This document shows positions 55,070-64,000 of a stretch of 64,000 bases of DNA, in pieces (the stretch's first letter is position 1; each line of letters begins with the position of its first letter). Origin of the DNA: Porphyra umbilicalis (lineage: Eukaryota > Rhodophyta > Bangiophyceae > Bangiales > Bangiaceae); NCBI GenBank assembly GCA_002049455.2, contig KV918825.1, positions 62,001 to 126,000 on the forward strand, written 5' to 3'. The notes under the pieces were generated by a model. The model ran no database searches and was not told the origin of the DNA. It saw nothing but the letters and a program-made list of their open reading frames with translations. Made by a program: the position numbers and the translations under genes.

Positions 55070-56684
55070 CCGACCGCCATCCGATACCAACGGGCGACGA
55101 AAACCGGCGGCTAGCCCGACGGGGCCAGTTCCGACCCGGACCCGGAGCCCGGCAAGAGGACACCCGAGACCCGACCGCCTGCCGGGGCCGCAGGGACAGG
55201 CTTTATCTCGTCCTTCTCGCCGTCATGACCCCGGCCCGCGGACGCCACGCCCGCCGAACCCAAGGACAAAATGGCTACCTTGCCCAGGCCGCCGGTCTGA
55301 CATTTTCCTTGGCACAGAGGTGACCTAATTCTTGCCGCCGGGTTTTCCTTGTTCTTTCCGCCGGGTTGATCTTGCGCCCACCGCCGGGATGCCCTTGTCC
55401 TTGCTGCCGGGGTGTCTTTGTGCTTGCGGTCGGCGGCGGCGACCGTGCCAAACCGAACCTCCCCAAGGTATGTGGGGGGAACGGGGGATATCGGCTTTAC
55501 TGGGTTGCTCTCGGCTTGCGAAGAATGAGGTGGTCTCCAGGAGAACAAGGAAAGGTTGGGGCTCCCACATGACGTCGCGCCGGCACTCGTCGCTTCCTTC
55601 CTCCTCTTACCTGGCCCGGGAACCGGAATGGACTCGCAGTCCGACCGATTGCCCGGCCGGACTGGTGGGACGCGGTCGCGATCCGTGAGGGCGTGCCCTA
55701 CACCCGGAACCGTCGCGCCCGTTCCCGGGTGCGTCACAACCCGCGCGCCACGTTGGCGTCTGTGGCCTTGCATGCTTTCCTGGAACGGTCCAGGACTGGA
55801 AGGGAGCTATTTCGCATAACTGGGCGCCGGGCGACATGCGGACCCGAATAGGGGGCCTCGGGAGGGAGGCCGACCGTCGGGTTCTTCATGGGGGGGCCCT
55901 GATTGGTCGGATGACCCGAGGATTCCCTCCTAGGATTGTGGTTGATCGTGGGTCGTTTCCATTTTCGTATTCATCGCTTGATTCGTATGCTTGACAGAAG
56001 GGGGGTCCACTGATATGGATCCCCGAATCTCCCATCGGGGAGGCTACTGTGTGGGACTCGGGGCCCTCTTAACCCGCTTGCTCGGATAGTGTAAGAGAAC
56101 AGCGGGACGACCGTGGCCCGGCTTACCCACAGAAACACAACTGCGTTCTTGCGACCCGCCTCCCTCTCAGAGCCCTCGGGTGTCTTCCTGGGTGACCATG
56201 TCACCGTTCGAGAGTAGAGCAGGGCATTTGGGCGAGTTCCCTCATCTGAGCAGGTGTCGCTTTCTAATTCTATGAGCTGGGGTGACACATAGTTTCATGC
56301 GACACGTGGCTGGGAGCTCCTGGAGAAGAAAAGCCGCGACACTGGGGTGCATGACGGCAGCCGTGTGAGGTGGCCAAAGGGGTTTGTCGAGAGATGAAAC
56401 GGCTGGTGGACACATCAGGGATGCCGAAGATAGTAAGGAATTGCCTCGGCGACCACAAGCGGGGACGGTGGACTACAACTGCTGGGGACAATCATAGAGA
56501 CGTCAACGAAGAAGACGCCAGCTCTGCTGCAGAAATGTGGAGAAATCGCAGCCCCCGCATCCCCCGTCCTACCGCCGACGTCGCCGTCGCCGCGGCTGCG
56601 GCCGCCGCGTCCCACCCACCCCCCCCCCTGCCGCCCCACGCTCCCCCACCCCCCCCCCCCGCCTCCTGTTCTGAAGCACAACCC
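55070..56684. other. Unassigned, with a 23-bp minisatellite
   Basis: The only defined structure is four 23-bp units of TTCTTGCCGCCGGGTT type at 55329-55420. C tracts occur at 56620-56660. No gene is recognised. Confidence 0.4.
55329..55420. repeat. Four 23-bp tandem units
   Basis: Exactly 4 x 23 bp, each with a CCGCCGGG core and ending CTTG or TTTG. The unit is not a multiple of three, so overlapping frames are unlikely to be coding. Confidence 0.8.
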
Positions 56685-57237
56685 CGTAGCCACAAACCCG
56701 AAGAGGTAAGTATCCCACCGCTGCCGTCCTAAATACGTGTCCCCTATAGGATCACCCGATCCGGGAAGAAGAGCCGCCAAAGGTACAAGGCAAAAGGCAC
56801 GGTTTACTTGCCGGCGATGACGGTGCCTCCCACCGTCGTCGCCCTTCGTCCAAATAAGGGCGGAAACCGACGTGCTGGCGCAATTCCCCTAATGGGAACT
56901 GGTTCGCAACGCCAACCAATCAATACTACTAATTACAACGCAAGACAAGTCCCCTGAGGCGGTACGTAGAGACGAGGGGGATTCTGGGCCACGCACTCCG
57001 CCCTGACGTGGCGGCCCGTGGTGCGGCCACGCGGGGGCGCCGGCTGCGCTCCCCGCCCGCCGCCGACGGGCGAGCCCGGCGTGGCTGGGCGCGCGGCGCG
57101 CGCTTCGCCGGTGTGCCGGTCGTCCCGCGCCCGGTGCCAGCCGTTGAGCCGTGTTGCCCGCGGCTTCCGGGTCTGCTTGCGCCTCCCACGCCGTGCCAGC
57201 TTACCGCCAGCGCCACCCCCCGCCGGGTGGTGCTACA
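56685..57237 (-). repeat. 3' LTR of element B
   Basis: About 553 bp. The right edge is GGTGGTGCTACA, as in solo LTR C. The left edge (near CGTAGCC) is less certain. The conserved hairpin lies at 56814-56844 with one changed base. Confidence 0.7.
56814..56844. promoter_or_regulatory. Conserved LTR hairpin (element B)
   Basis: GGCGATGACGGTG, a 5-nt loop, then CACCGTCGTCGCC. The single C-to-T change keeps a G-U pair if transcribed in the plus sense but gives a mismatch in the element sense. Confidence 0.6.
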
Positions 57238-57249
57238 TCACCATCTTCC

Positions 57250-59410
57250 CAGCAGCCGCCGCCCACGGCGGCCGATGGCACGCCACCCGGCCAAGGCGGC
57301 CGCGACCGCGGCGACGCCCGCTTGGGCGGCCGGCCGTTCCGCGACGGCGGCTGCGGCGGCGAAGGGACCCTAGGGTCCGGCGGCGGCGGCGGCGGCGTGG
57401 GCGGGGGCGCGCCGAGGCACCCCCGTCGGGTCGGTGTCCGCGGCGACGGGAGGGCTTCCCCGCAGCGCGGCGGCGGCGGTGTCTGCGGCGTCCCGTGGCG
57501 TTCTGGGCGTGTCGGGGCGGCGCTCCCGCGTCTCAGCGGCGGCGCAGCCGCCGTCATCGCGCTAGCCGTCGCTGCCGCTGGGGTCGTGGGGGGGGCTGAC
57601 TCCCGGTCACTGTCGGAGTTCTACCGGTGGCGCTTGGTGGCCGAGGCGGCGGCGCATGAGGCCGCGGCTGCCACTTTGGCGGCAGCGCCGGTGGCAGCCC
57701 CGGCGGTTGCGCCAGTGTCGGCGCCGGCGGCGGCGCCGGCGGCGGCGCCAGCGGCGGTGCCGGCGGCCGCGCCCGGAGCGGCGCCGGCGGCGGCCGCGGC
57801 GGTGCCGCGCCCCTAGATCCCGGCGCATGCCGCTGAGTCAGTGCGGCAGCAGGGGTGGGCGCGGCGGCCAGAGCGCGACAATTTGGTGCCGACCTGGCGT
57901 CCGCGACGGCCGACGCCGCCCGGTATGCGGGACCCTGTCCCCCCGTCGCCGGTCTGCTTGTCGCCGCTGGTCTCGCCGGCGCCCGTGCCGGTGGGGATGG
58001 CGGTGGACGTCGCGGAGTCGTGCGGCCTCGATACCGAGGATGTGTGGCTTACGGTGCGGGCGGCTTGTGTCGGCGTGATGCCGGGGCCTAACGATGTCGC
58101 GGCCATTGACGCCGCGTGGGCCCGCATGTAAGCCGTCGGTGAAACGGCCGGTTACCTCGACTCGGACTCCGCGCCCAACATCCTCTCGGCCTTGGCCGGG
58201 CTCGACCTAGCGACGGCCGCCGAATACTTCCGCCGGCTGCTCCGGGTCACCGAGGTGGCCGTGTCTTTGCCGGAGCCGATATTCGACGTGACGGAGCTCT
58301 TCTACGTCGACGGCGTCGCCGGCTACGCCTGGTTAACCGAGCTCCGCTGTCGGCTTCCAACATTGGCCTCCAAGACGTGAGGCGACGCCAACGTCGGGTT
58401 GGGGTACTGGGTGAGGAAGGAGCCCATCCTGACGTCCGTCCCGGGGGCCCGGAACGACTGCACCGCCGAGCGGGACGCCCGCATGCCGGCGAGGTTGGCG
58501 CCCGTGCTTCGTTCCGGGAACGAAGCGATGCGCCTGTCCGTCCGGGATGGCGCCGACCAAGTTTTCCTTCTGCCGCCCGCGCCGTCCGATCCGGACGTCG
58601 TCTTTGCCGCGCCGCGGCTGCTGCCGTGGCACCTTCCCCGCGTTTTCGCGCTTTTGGCGCATCGGCTAGCCACGGCCACGCGGGGCCCCCTCCTTGGCGT
58701 GACCCGCTTGGCGGCGGCCTGCGCCATTGTGAGCGCGTTGCTCGCCACGTACGAGCGCGACCGCCGCTTGTTCCGGCCACCGCCCTTGGCCCCGTGGGCG
58801 GTCGACTGCTTCGGTCCAACTGTGTTGGCGCAAAGGGATGCCCCCAAGGAGGCGACGTTGCGGCTCTTGATAGCGGCGTGGCCACACGTCCCATGGGGCG
58901 CCGTTCGCCGGCGGCTGCCATACGCGTCGCAGGGGAGGAAGCCCCCGCTCATTCCATACGCCCACCGGGGGACGTTGTTGAGCGCCGAGCGCCATTGAAT
59001 TGATGTCCTCCCCCGGGCCGGCACTCCGATCGGGCTCGGCTATTCCGAGCGGGCGTTGCGTGGGGCGTTGCCCATCGAGCTACCCTACGTCGACGTGGAC
59101 GAGGGTGGCGATGGCAACGCCTCGCCCTCGCCGCCCGCGGCCCGTCGCTTGGGTGGCAGCCACTGGGGCGCACCTGCCTCGTCCTCGTGGGGTGCCGCCG
59201 TCGACAAGGCCGCTGCGCGGGGCGCTGCCCCTGCCACCCGCGGCGGCGAGTCGCAGCGGTCCGAATCCGGGGGCGGCAGCGCTGTCGGGCCGTCCGACGA
59301 CTGGGGGCCAGCGTCTTCCGGCAGCGCGGCATTGGGGCCGCTTGTCGCGGGTGTAGCGGTTCTCAGCACCATTACGTTGGTTCATCGTCTGGCCGAAGTG
59401 ACCTCTTGAT
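57250..59410 (+). pseudogene. Broken relative of the antisense accessory gene (element B)
   Basis: Plus-strand coding remnants at the same place and orientation as the 861-residue gene of element A. Shared motifs in the same order: an acidic EYAYLE/GYAWLTE-like box followed by a basic RLRHRP/RCRLP end (58200-58370), then LSVRDG versus LSVRPG, APRLLPWHLPRV versus TPRLLKYEYLPVV, AIVSALLATYERDRRLF versus AIVSGMLRAYRETHRVF, and VPWGAVRRRL versus VPWAAVHDLL (58400-59000). The N-terminal part is Ala/Pro-rich as in the other copy. It is broken in several places. Protein-level similarity with weak DNA similarity suggests the frame was once under selection. Confidence 0.65.
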
Positions 59411-59566
59411 CAGCTCGGTCCGTCGAAGGAACTGCCCCGGAAATCGACCCACAGCCCAGCCTTCCCCCAACGGGAGGAGAGGATCACGGCAAAGCCCAGG
59501 GGGGAATCGTAGTCCAAAGCACAGTTGGTTTTATCAAACTGCAACGGGGACGGCGTCCCCGCTGTC

Positions 59567-59572
59567 AATAAA
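59567..59572 (+). terminator. AATAAA poly(A) signal after the antisense remnant
   Basis: A canonical hexamer about 160 bp beyond the end of the antisense remnant and on its strand, paralleling 18809-18814 in element A. Confidence 0.5.
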
Positions 59573-60457
59573 CCCCTCCCCAACCCGACCGCCGGTGGCC
59601 AAAGTAGCCACCCAAATGCGCCAAACCGATAAATCCCTCCAAAGCGAAAATTTCAAACAAGTAGTAGGGGGGTTTGAAAAATCACTGGGGAAAAGCCCCG
59701 CCCCCGACCGAATCCGATCTCCCCGAGATCTGGACAGATCATTCCCTTGCTGGCCTTGATCGGGATATTTTGGGACGGCCCCCCGGGGGGTGTGCTGTCC
59801 AGAGCTGAGGGGCCACGCCCCTTCCAACTGTAAGACCCCCGACCGCCACACAGCCCCCTCGTCGCGTGACGTGGCGTCCCTGCCCGTCCCGCGACGACCC
59901 CTGGGGAGGGGGTTCCGGCCCGGCCCCCTGGCCGGGTGCCGGCCACAACCGCCACCCCCCCCGCCCCCTTGATCCTCGCCCCAGATGGGTTGTCGAGGTC
60001 GGTCCGCGGACTGGATCGGCCCCACGCCACACCGGCGTGGCGTGGCGCGCGGCCCGCACCGGTGTCTCGCGGCCCCCACACCCCCCGTGACGCACGTTGG
60101 CCCCGCCCCTCCCCGTGGGCCCACACGCACACCCCGGTCTCACCCCCCAACCACGTGCAACTCCGCGGCTCCCGCCCACCACCCCGCGACGTAACCCATC
60201 CGCGCTGGTTGCGACGCGGTGCGCGCCGACTCGTTCCTCCTCCCACCCCACGACGTGCCGTCCACCCCCCCCCCGTGGTGCCCGTCGCTTCTTTCTTCTT
60301 GCTTCTGTGGGTCCTCGGGGGGGTTCCCCCCCCCCCCCCCCCCTCCTCCACCACGCAGTTGCCCCCACCACTTTTGTCGGAGCGAGGACCCGGCGGCCGC
60401 CGACCACAAGATGTCCGCGTCCGCGTCGTCCTCCGCGATGGCCGACAAGAAGATGAC

Positions 60458-61099
60458 ATGACATCCTCCACCGATGTGGGCCCCCTACCCGTGTTGTCCG
60501 ACCCGTCGACGTCGGCACCGGCGTGGAAGCGCGAGGAGGCCCGCATGGACGTAGCGGACACGCTGGCCCACGCAACGTTCCGGGGAATCGACTCGGTGCG
60601 CCCCGCCAACCCGCTCGCCAAGCAGACTGCCGCCAAGCCGCACGCCCTCGTACCGTCCCTCGACGACCGAGCCTCGTCGATCACCGTGGTGCGGCGTAGC
60701 TGCGAGGCGGGGTACCGTCATTCTTACGTCGGCTTCATGAACGAAGCCCCCCGGGACTCGCCGTTGATGCCAACCTTCGTCTACCTCTTGACGTCTCCCC
60801 CGTTCATCGGGGCGTCGGACAAGGAAGACCCCACGACGGTCCAGTCGACGACCGCCCGCAACCACCACCGGGGCGGGCTCACAGGCCACCTAGCAGCCCG
60901 TCATCGAGCGAAATACCTAAGTTGTGCCACGGCGACCCGCTCGCGCTTGAACCTGTCGACTCCCGCGTGGTGCTACGGGGTGGAGGTTCCATACGGCAGC
61001 ATGGCGGAACTCCCGTGGGTCCCCGTGGACACGACGGACGACCTCTACGTGGGGCGGCATACCCCGTGGGCCATCCTCTGTATCGAGTGGGCCCGCTAA
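60458..61099 (+). CDS. Second antisense frame of element B, unknown function
   Basis: 213-residue open frame on the plus strand, ending about 450 bp before the integrase/chromodomain stop of the minus-strand pol. The ATG at 60458 is preferred because the longer in-frame extension translates low-complexity C-rich sequence. Composition is mixed and protein-like (REEARMDVADTLAHATFRGI, RRSCEAGYRHSYVGFMNEAP, PWVPVDTTDDLYVGRHTPWA). It has no counterpart in element A and no recognised domain. It looks whole. Overlapping minus-strand frames are Arg/Gly-rich by-products. Confidence 0.5.
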   Translation: MTSSTDVGPLPVLSDPSTSAPAWKREEARMDVADTLAHATFRGIDSVRPANPLAKQTAAKPHALVPSLDDRASSITVVRRSCEAGYRHSYVGFMNEAPRDSPLMPTFVYLLTSPPFIGASDKEDPTTVQSTTARNHHRGGLTGHLAARHRAKYLSCATATRSRLNLSTPAWCYGVEVPYGSMAELPWVPVDTTDDLYVGRHTPWAILCIEWAR

Positions 61100-61545
61100 G
61101 AGGTGCCGCTGAACAAGGGGAGGATGAAACACGACGGGTGAAAGGGGACCACCCCACGGGGTTGTAGTAGCTCAGAGTGTAGAAGGTGTCGTTTCGTCGA
61201 CGGTGCCGGTCGGCACGTCAGCGACCAGTGAACCCCGCGCAGGTAATTTGCATCCCACTCAAGAGAGCGCCCCTTGTACCAAGAACCGAATGCTGATCCC
61301 AGCTTCCGATCCGCCTCCTGACAGATCCGCACGGGCCAGCCGGCCCGATCCGCCCCCTCAGGACACGTCCACGATGCCCGATCAGTTTGGCCCGACGGCA
61401 CGGCCACGGGGGGGGCCACGATCCCGCCGCGCGACAGTGATGGTCACCACCACGGCCACGTGGCTCCGACCGGGCCACGTGTGGTAAACGAAAATCGGCC
61501 ACGATTCGGAACTTGAAAACCCACGTGTCCCGCATGGAAATCGAC

Positions 61546-64000
61546 TTAGGCGAGGAAGTCGACGACCGACCCGGCTTCTTCGACTCGCAGGCCCACACGC
61601 CGCATGTAATGGTGCAAGTTACGTAGGTCGAACCGACTGGCCAACAAGAGGGTGTCTTCCTTGGGGTCGTACCCCCACCAGCGGGTCCACAGGCGTAGCG
61701 TGTCATCGTCCGCGACTTCGTCGTCCACGAAGGTCTCCCAGACTAACTCCTTGCCCGTGTGTTGATGCCCCTCAGGGACCACAATGTCTTGAGGTACCCC
61801 GAGGTTCTGCAGGAGCGTCTGCGGATCCCCCGGCATGCCCGGCGCTGCCGTCATGTGGTCACTGCTCACCGTGTCAGGGTACCCGTCGATGTCCAACGAA
61901 AACGTGCCCTCTCCGCGGGACAACATGTTGTACGGCCCGGCCGCGCGGGTTCCGAGCTTATACGTGGTCCGCGTGTGGCCATCGACGAACACCCAGTCCC
62001 CCGCGTGGACGTCCTTGTTCACCGGTCGTACGCGGGCGTCGTAGTTCCTCTTGTACCGCCTCTGTGCCAGCGTGAAGGACTTCCGCACCTTGAGGATTAG
62101 GTTTCGCAGCCGCGCTCGGATGCCCTCGCGGACGGCTCTTGGGCTGCCGTCCGTCTCCTCGGGTTCCGGAGAGGTGACGAGGCGTTCCACGGAAAGACTC
62201 CGTACACGCTCGAGGGTGACGATCTCGAGGGGTGCCACCTTGGTACTCTGGTGCGGTCGACTGTTGAAGGCCAACGACAGCATCGACACCAACTCGTCCC
62301 ATCGGTCTTGGTGGTCCTCGAACTATGTCCGCAACTTGCCCACAATGGTCCAGTTGTACCGTTCCACTTGGCCGTTCGTCTGCGGATGGTACGTCGTGGA
62401 GTACAGGTTAGAGATCCCGAGGAGCGAGAAAACCCCTTGGAAGAACGTGGAGCGGAACTGGGGGCCATTGTCCGACAATACCGTCGCCGGAGGTCCGTAC
62501 GCCGCCACCCAGTGGTCCAAAAAGGCCGCCGCGATGGTCTACGCGTCGATCCACTGGAGGGGGATGGCTCGCGTCATCTTGGAGAAGCGGTCCACGATGA
62601 CCAACAGGTGTTCGTTTCCCGCCGCCGTCCGGGGGAGGTGGCCGAGCAGGTCCATACACAGGTCCGTCAGCGGTTCCGTCGGGGGAAAGTTCATGAGGTA
62701 GTTTGTCTTGCGTCGCTTGCCGACGCGGCTCCTCGCGCACTGCGTGCAGTTGGCCACGCAGGCGTAGGCGTCCACCACCATCGACTCCCAAAAAAACCAC
62801 CGTCGCATCGACGTGTACATCTTGTTCGCCCCCGGGTGCCCGGCTTGCGAAGGGTAAGGCTCCCGCATCATAACCCCGTAGCGCATGTGAGTAGGCACGT
62901 AGACTTGCGCGGCCCCGTCCAACGGCGCCGTGCGCACCAACAGGCCGTTCGGGTCCTCGCGGAACCGCGACTTATCGTTGCTGTCCATCGCCGCGCGGAC
63001 CCCTTTGCACCGTCCGTCCTCCGCCTGCCCCTCGAGGAGCTCGGAGAGCGTCCGGGGGCCTAGGAGTCCCACCTTGGTCTCCGGCGGTAACTGCCACGCG
63101 GCCGACGAGTTGGGAAATGCCAGACAAGGTACCGCGTCGGGTATCGCCCCCTCGTCTCCCGCGGGTATTGAGGTACGTGACACCGTGTTCGCCGCGTGGT
63201 GTGACGCCCCGGGGCGCGTCTGTACCACGGGGTCAAACTTTGCCAATCGCAACCGCCACCGCGCCAGCCTCCCGTGGGCCCCGTCCATGTGCAGCACCCA
63301 CTTGAGCGCCGCGTGGTCTGTGCTTACCGTGAAGCGGGTCCCTTCGACGTAGGGGCGGAGAAGGAGGGACGCCCACACAACCGCGAGGCACTCCCGCTCC
63401 GTAGTGTTGTAGCTCCGCTCCGCCGCGTTGAGGGAGCGGCTCTAATAGCCCACGGGCAGCGTGGATTGGTCGGGTTGCTTTTGTAGAAAGACCGTGCCGA
63501 CCTGCCCCGCACTTGCGTCCGTGTCCAACGTGTAGGTCCCTTGTCGCCTCGGGAGGGCGAGGATGGGGGCCTCCGTGAGTCGCCTCTTCAGATTCCTCGA
63601 ATGCCCCCAGGGCCTCGTCGGACAGCGTCCCCCACCGGTCGGGCCTCTTGGAGCTTGTCATGGCGGCCAACGGCCGTGCCACTTGGGCGTAGTCCTTGAG
63701 GAACCTCCGATACACGTTACACATCCCGAGAAAGCTACGTAGGTCCTTCTTGCAGCGCGGGGGAGACGCCTCCTTGAGTCCGCGGATGTTCTTGTCTTGT
63801 ACCTTCAGCTCCCCCCGGCCCACGATATGGCCCAAATACTCCACCTTCTCTTGGAACAAGTGGCACTTCTTGGCCTTCAGGGAGACACCCGCGCCGCGCA
63901 GCGCCGTGAAGACCTCCCGGAGGTGTTCCACGTGTTCCCCCGCCGACTGCGAGAAGACGATGATGTCGTCGAGGTACACGAGGCAGCTCTTCCACTTGAG
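61546..64000 (-). mobile_element. Element B pol: RT end, RNase H, integrase, chromodomain
   Basis: Domain order on the minus strand follows Ty3 pol. RT ends at about 63700-64000 with YLDD. RNase H spans about 63100-63600. The integrase HHCC module (HPGANKMYTSMRRWFFWESM, then CVANCTQCARSR) lies near 62720-62860, and the core and C-terminal region at 62000-62600. The chromodomain is near 61570-61730 (ELVWETFVDDEVADDDTLRL). It is a broken fossil. Confidence 0.88.

Larger units (their letters stand above)
56685..64000 (-). mobile_element. Ty3/gypsy element B with antisense accessory genes, cut by window end
   Basis: The minus strand shows the RT end (MYLDDIIVFSQ, FLGMCNVYRRFLKDYAQVA) and RNase H (about 63230-64000). 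The integrase zinc module and core follow at about 62320-63100 (SDNGPQFRSTFF, HPQTNGQVERYN), then the integrase end and a chromodomain at 61546-62292 (WTRWWGYDPKED). The 5' half lies off the window. An LTR of the A/C group sits at 56685-57237, with PPT-like GGGAAGATGG just inside. As in element A, the space between integrase and LTR holds plus-strand coding sequence, here longer (57238-61545). The element is broken, with at least three breaks in the visible pol and more in the antisense gene. It is older than element A by appearance. Confidence 0.85.

Noticed and set aside
53757-55163. 468-codon minus-strand frame as a host gene
   Set aside because: It runs through a Ty3 LTR and a gag-like leader and overlaps a chromodomain on the other strand, so it is element sequence.
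59653-60684. 343-codon minus-strand frame in element B
   Set aside because: Low-complexity Gly/Arg composition over a C-rich stretch. The plus-strand frame at 60458-61099 has better protein character.

Overview
The window reads as repeat-dominated nuclear DNA of a GC-rich eukaryote. It holds no bacterial operons, ribosome binding sites, rRNA or tRNA genes that I can support. The open frames are long and apparently intronless, rich in Ala, Pro, Arg and Gly, and separated by many GC-rich tandem arrays. Chromodomain Ty3 elements, a Copia element, a PIF/Harbinger transposase and a KDZ-like transposase occur together. A bangiophyte red alga (Porphyra/Pyropia type) would fit this mix, but that is an inference. 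Other GC-rich algae or protists are not excluded.

Layout, left to right. 1-2033 is the integrase and chromodomain end of a Ty3 element cut by the window edge. 2034-5080 holds GC-rich arrays and one copy of a dispersed repeat (R1). 5087-8865 is a decayed Copia element on the minus strand, with an unclassified insert and a solo Ty3 LTR (8059-8650) inside it. 10460-11000 is a higher-order tandem repeat lying directly upstream of a PIF/Harbinger transposase (11037-12485, plus), which keeps its D, D and E. 13070-14480 is a satellite of about 137 bp. 15491-27052 is a young Ty3 element on the minus strand with near-identical LTRs and a GAAAC target duplication. It has split a Myb/SANT-like gene whose halves lie at 27053-28851 and 15218-15490. 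28881-37860 holds three unrecognised minus-strand genes and two copies of a direct repeat (R2). 37863-39240 is bounded by AT-rich palindromes. 40200-40835 is the inverted R1 copy. 40836-44131 is extremely GC-rich. 44132-52584 is mostly unassigned but holds a broken KDZ-type transposase near 50700. 52585-55069 is an inverted mosaic of a third Ty3 family. 56685-64000 is part of a fourth Ty3 element on the minus strand.

The most interesting signal is in the two large minus-strand Ty3 elements. Between the 3' LTR and the end of integrase, each carries a gene on the opposite strand. In the young element this is an open 861-codon frame (16157-18742) followed by AATAAA. The other element has a diverged, broken relative that shares protein motifs and is also followed by AATAAA. 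It also has a second antisense frame of 213 residues with no counterpart in the first. This points to a Ty3 lineage that carries antisense accessory genes of unknown function. The LTRs of these elements and of the solo LTR share two conserved hairpins.
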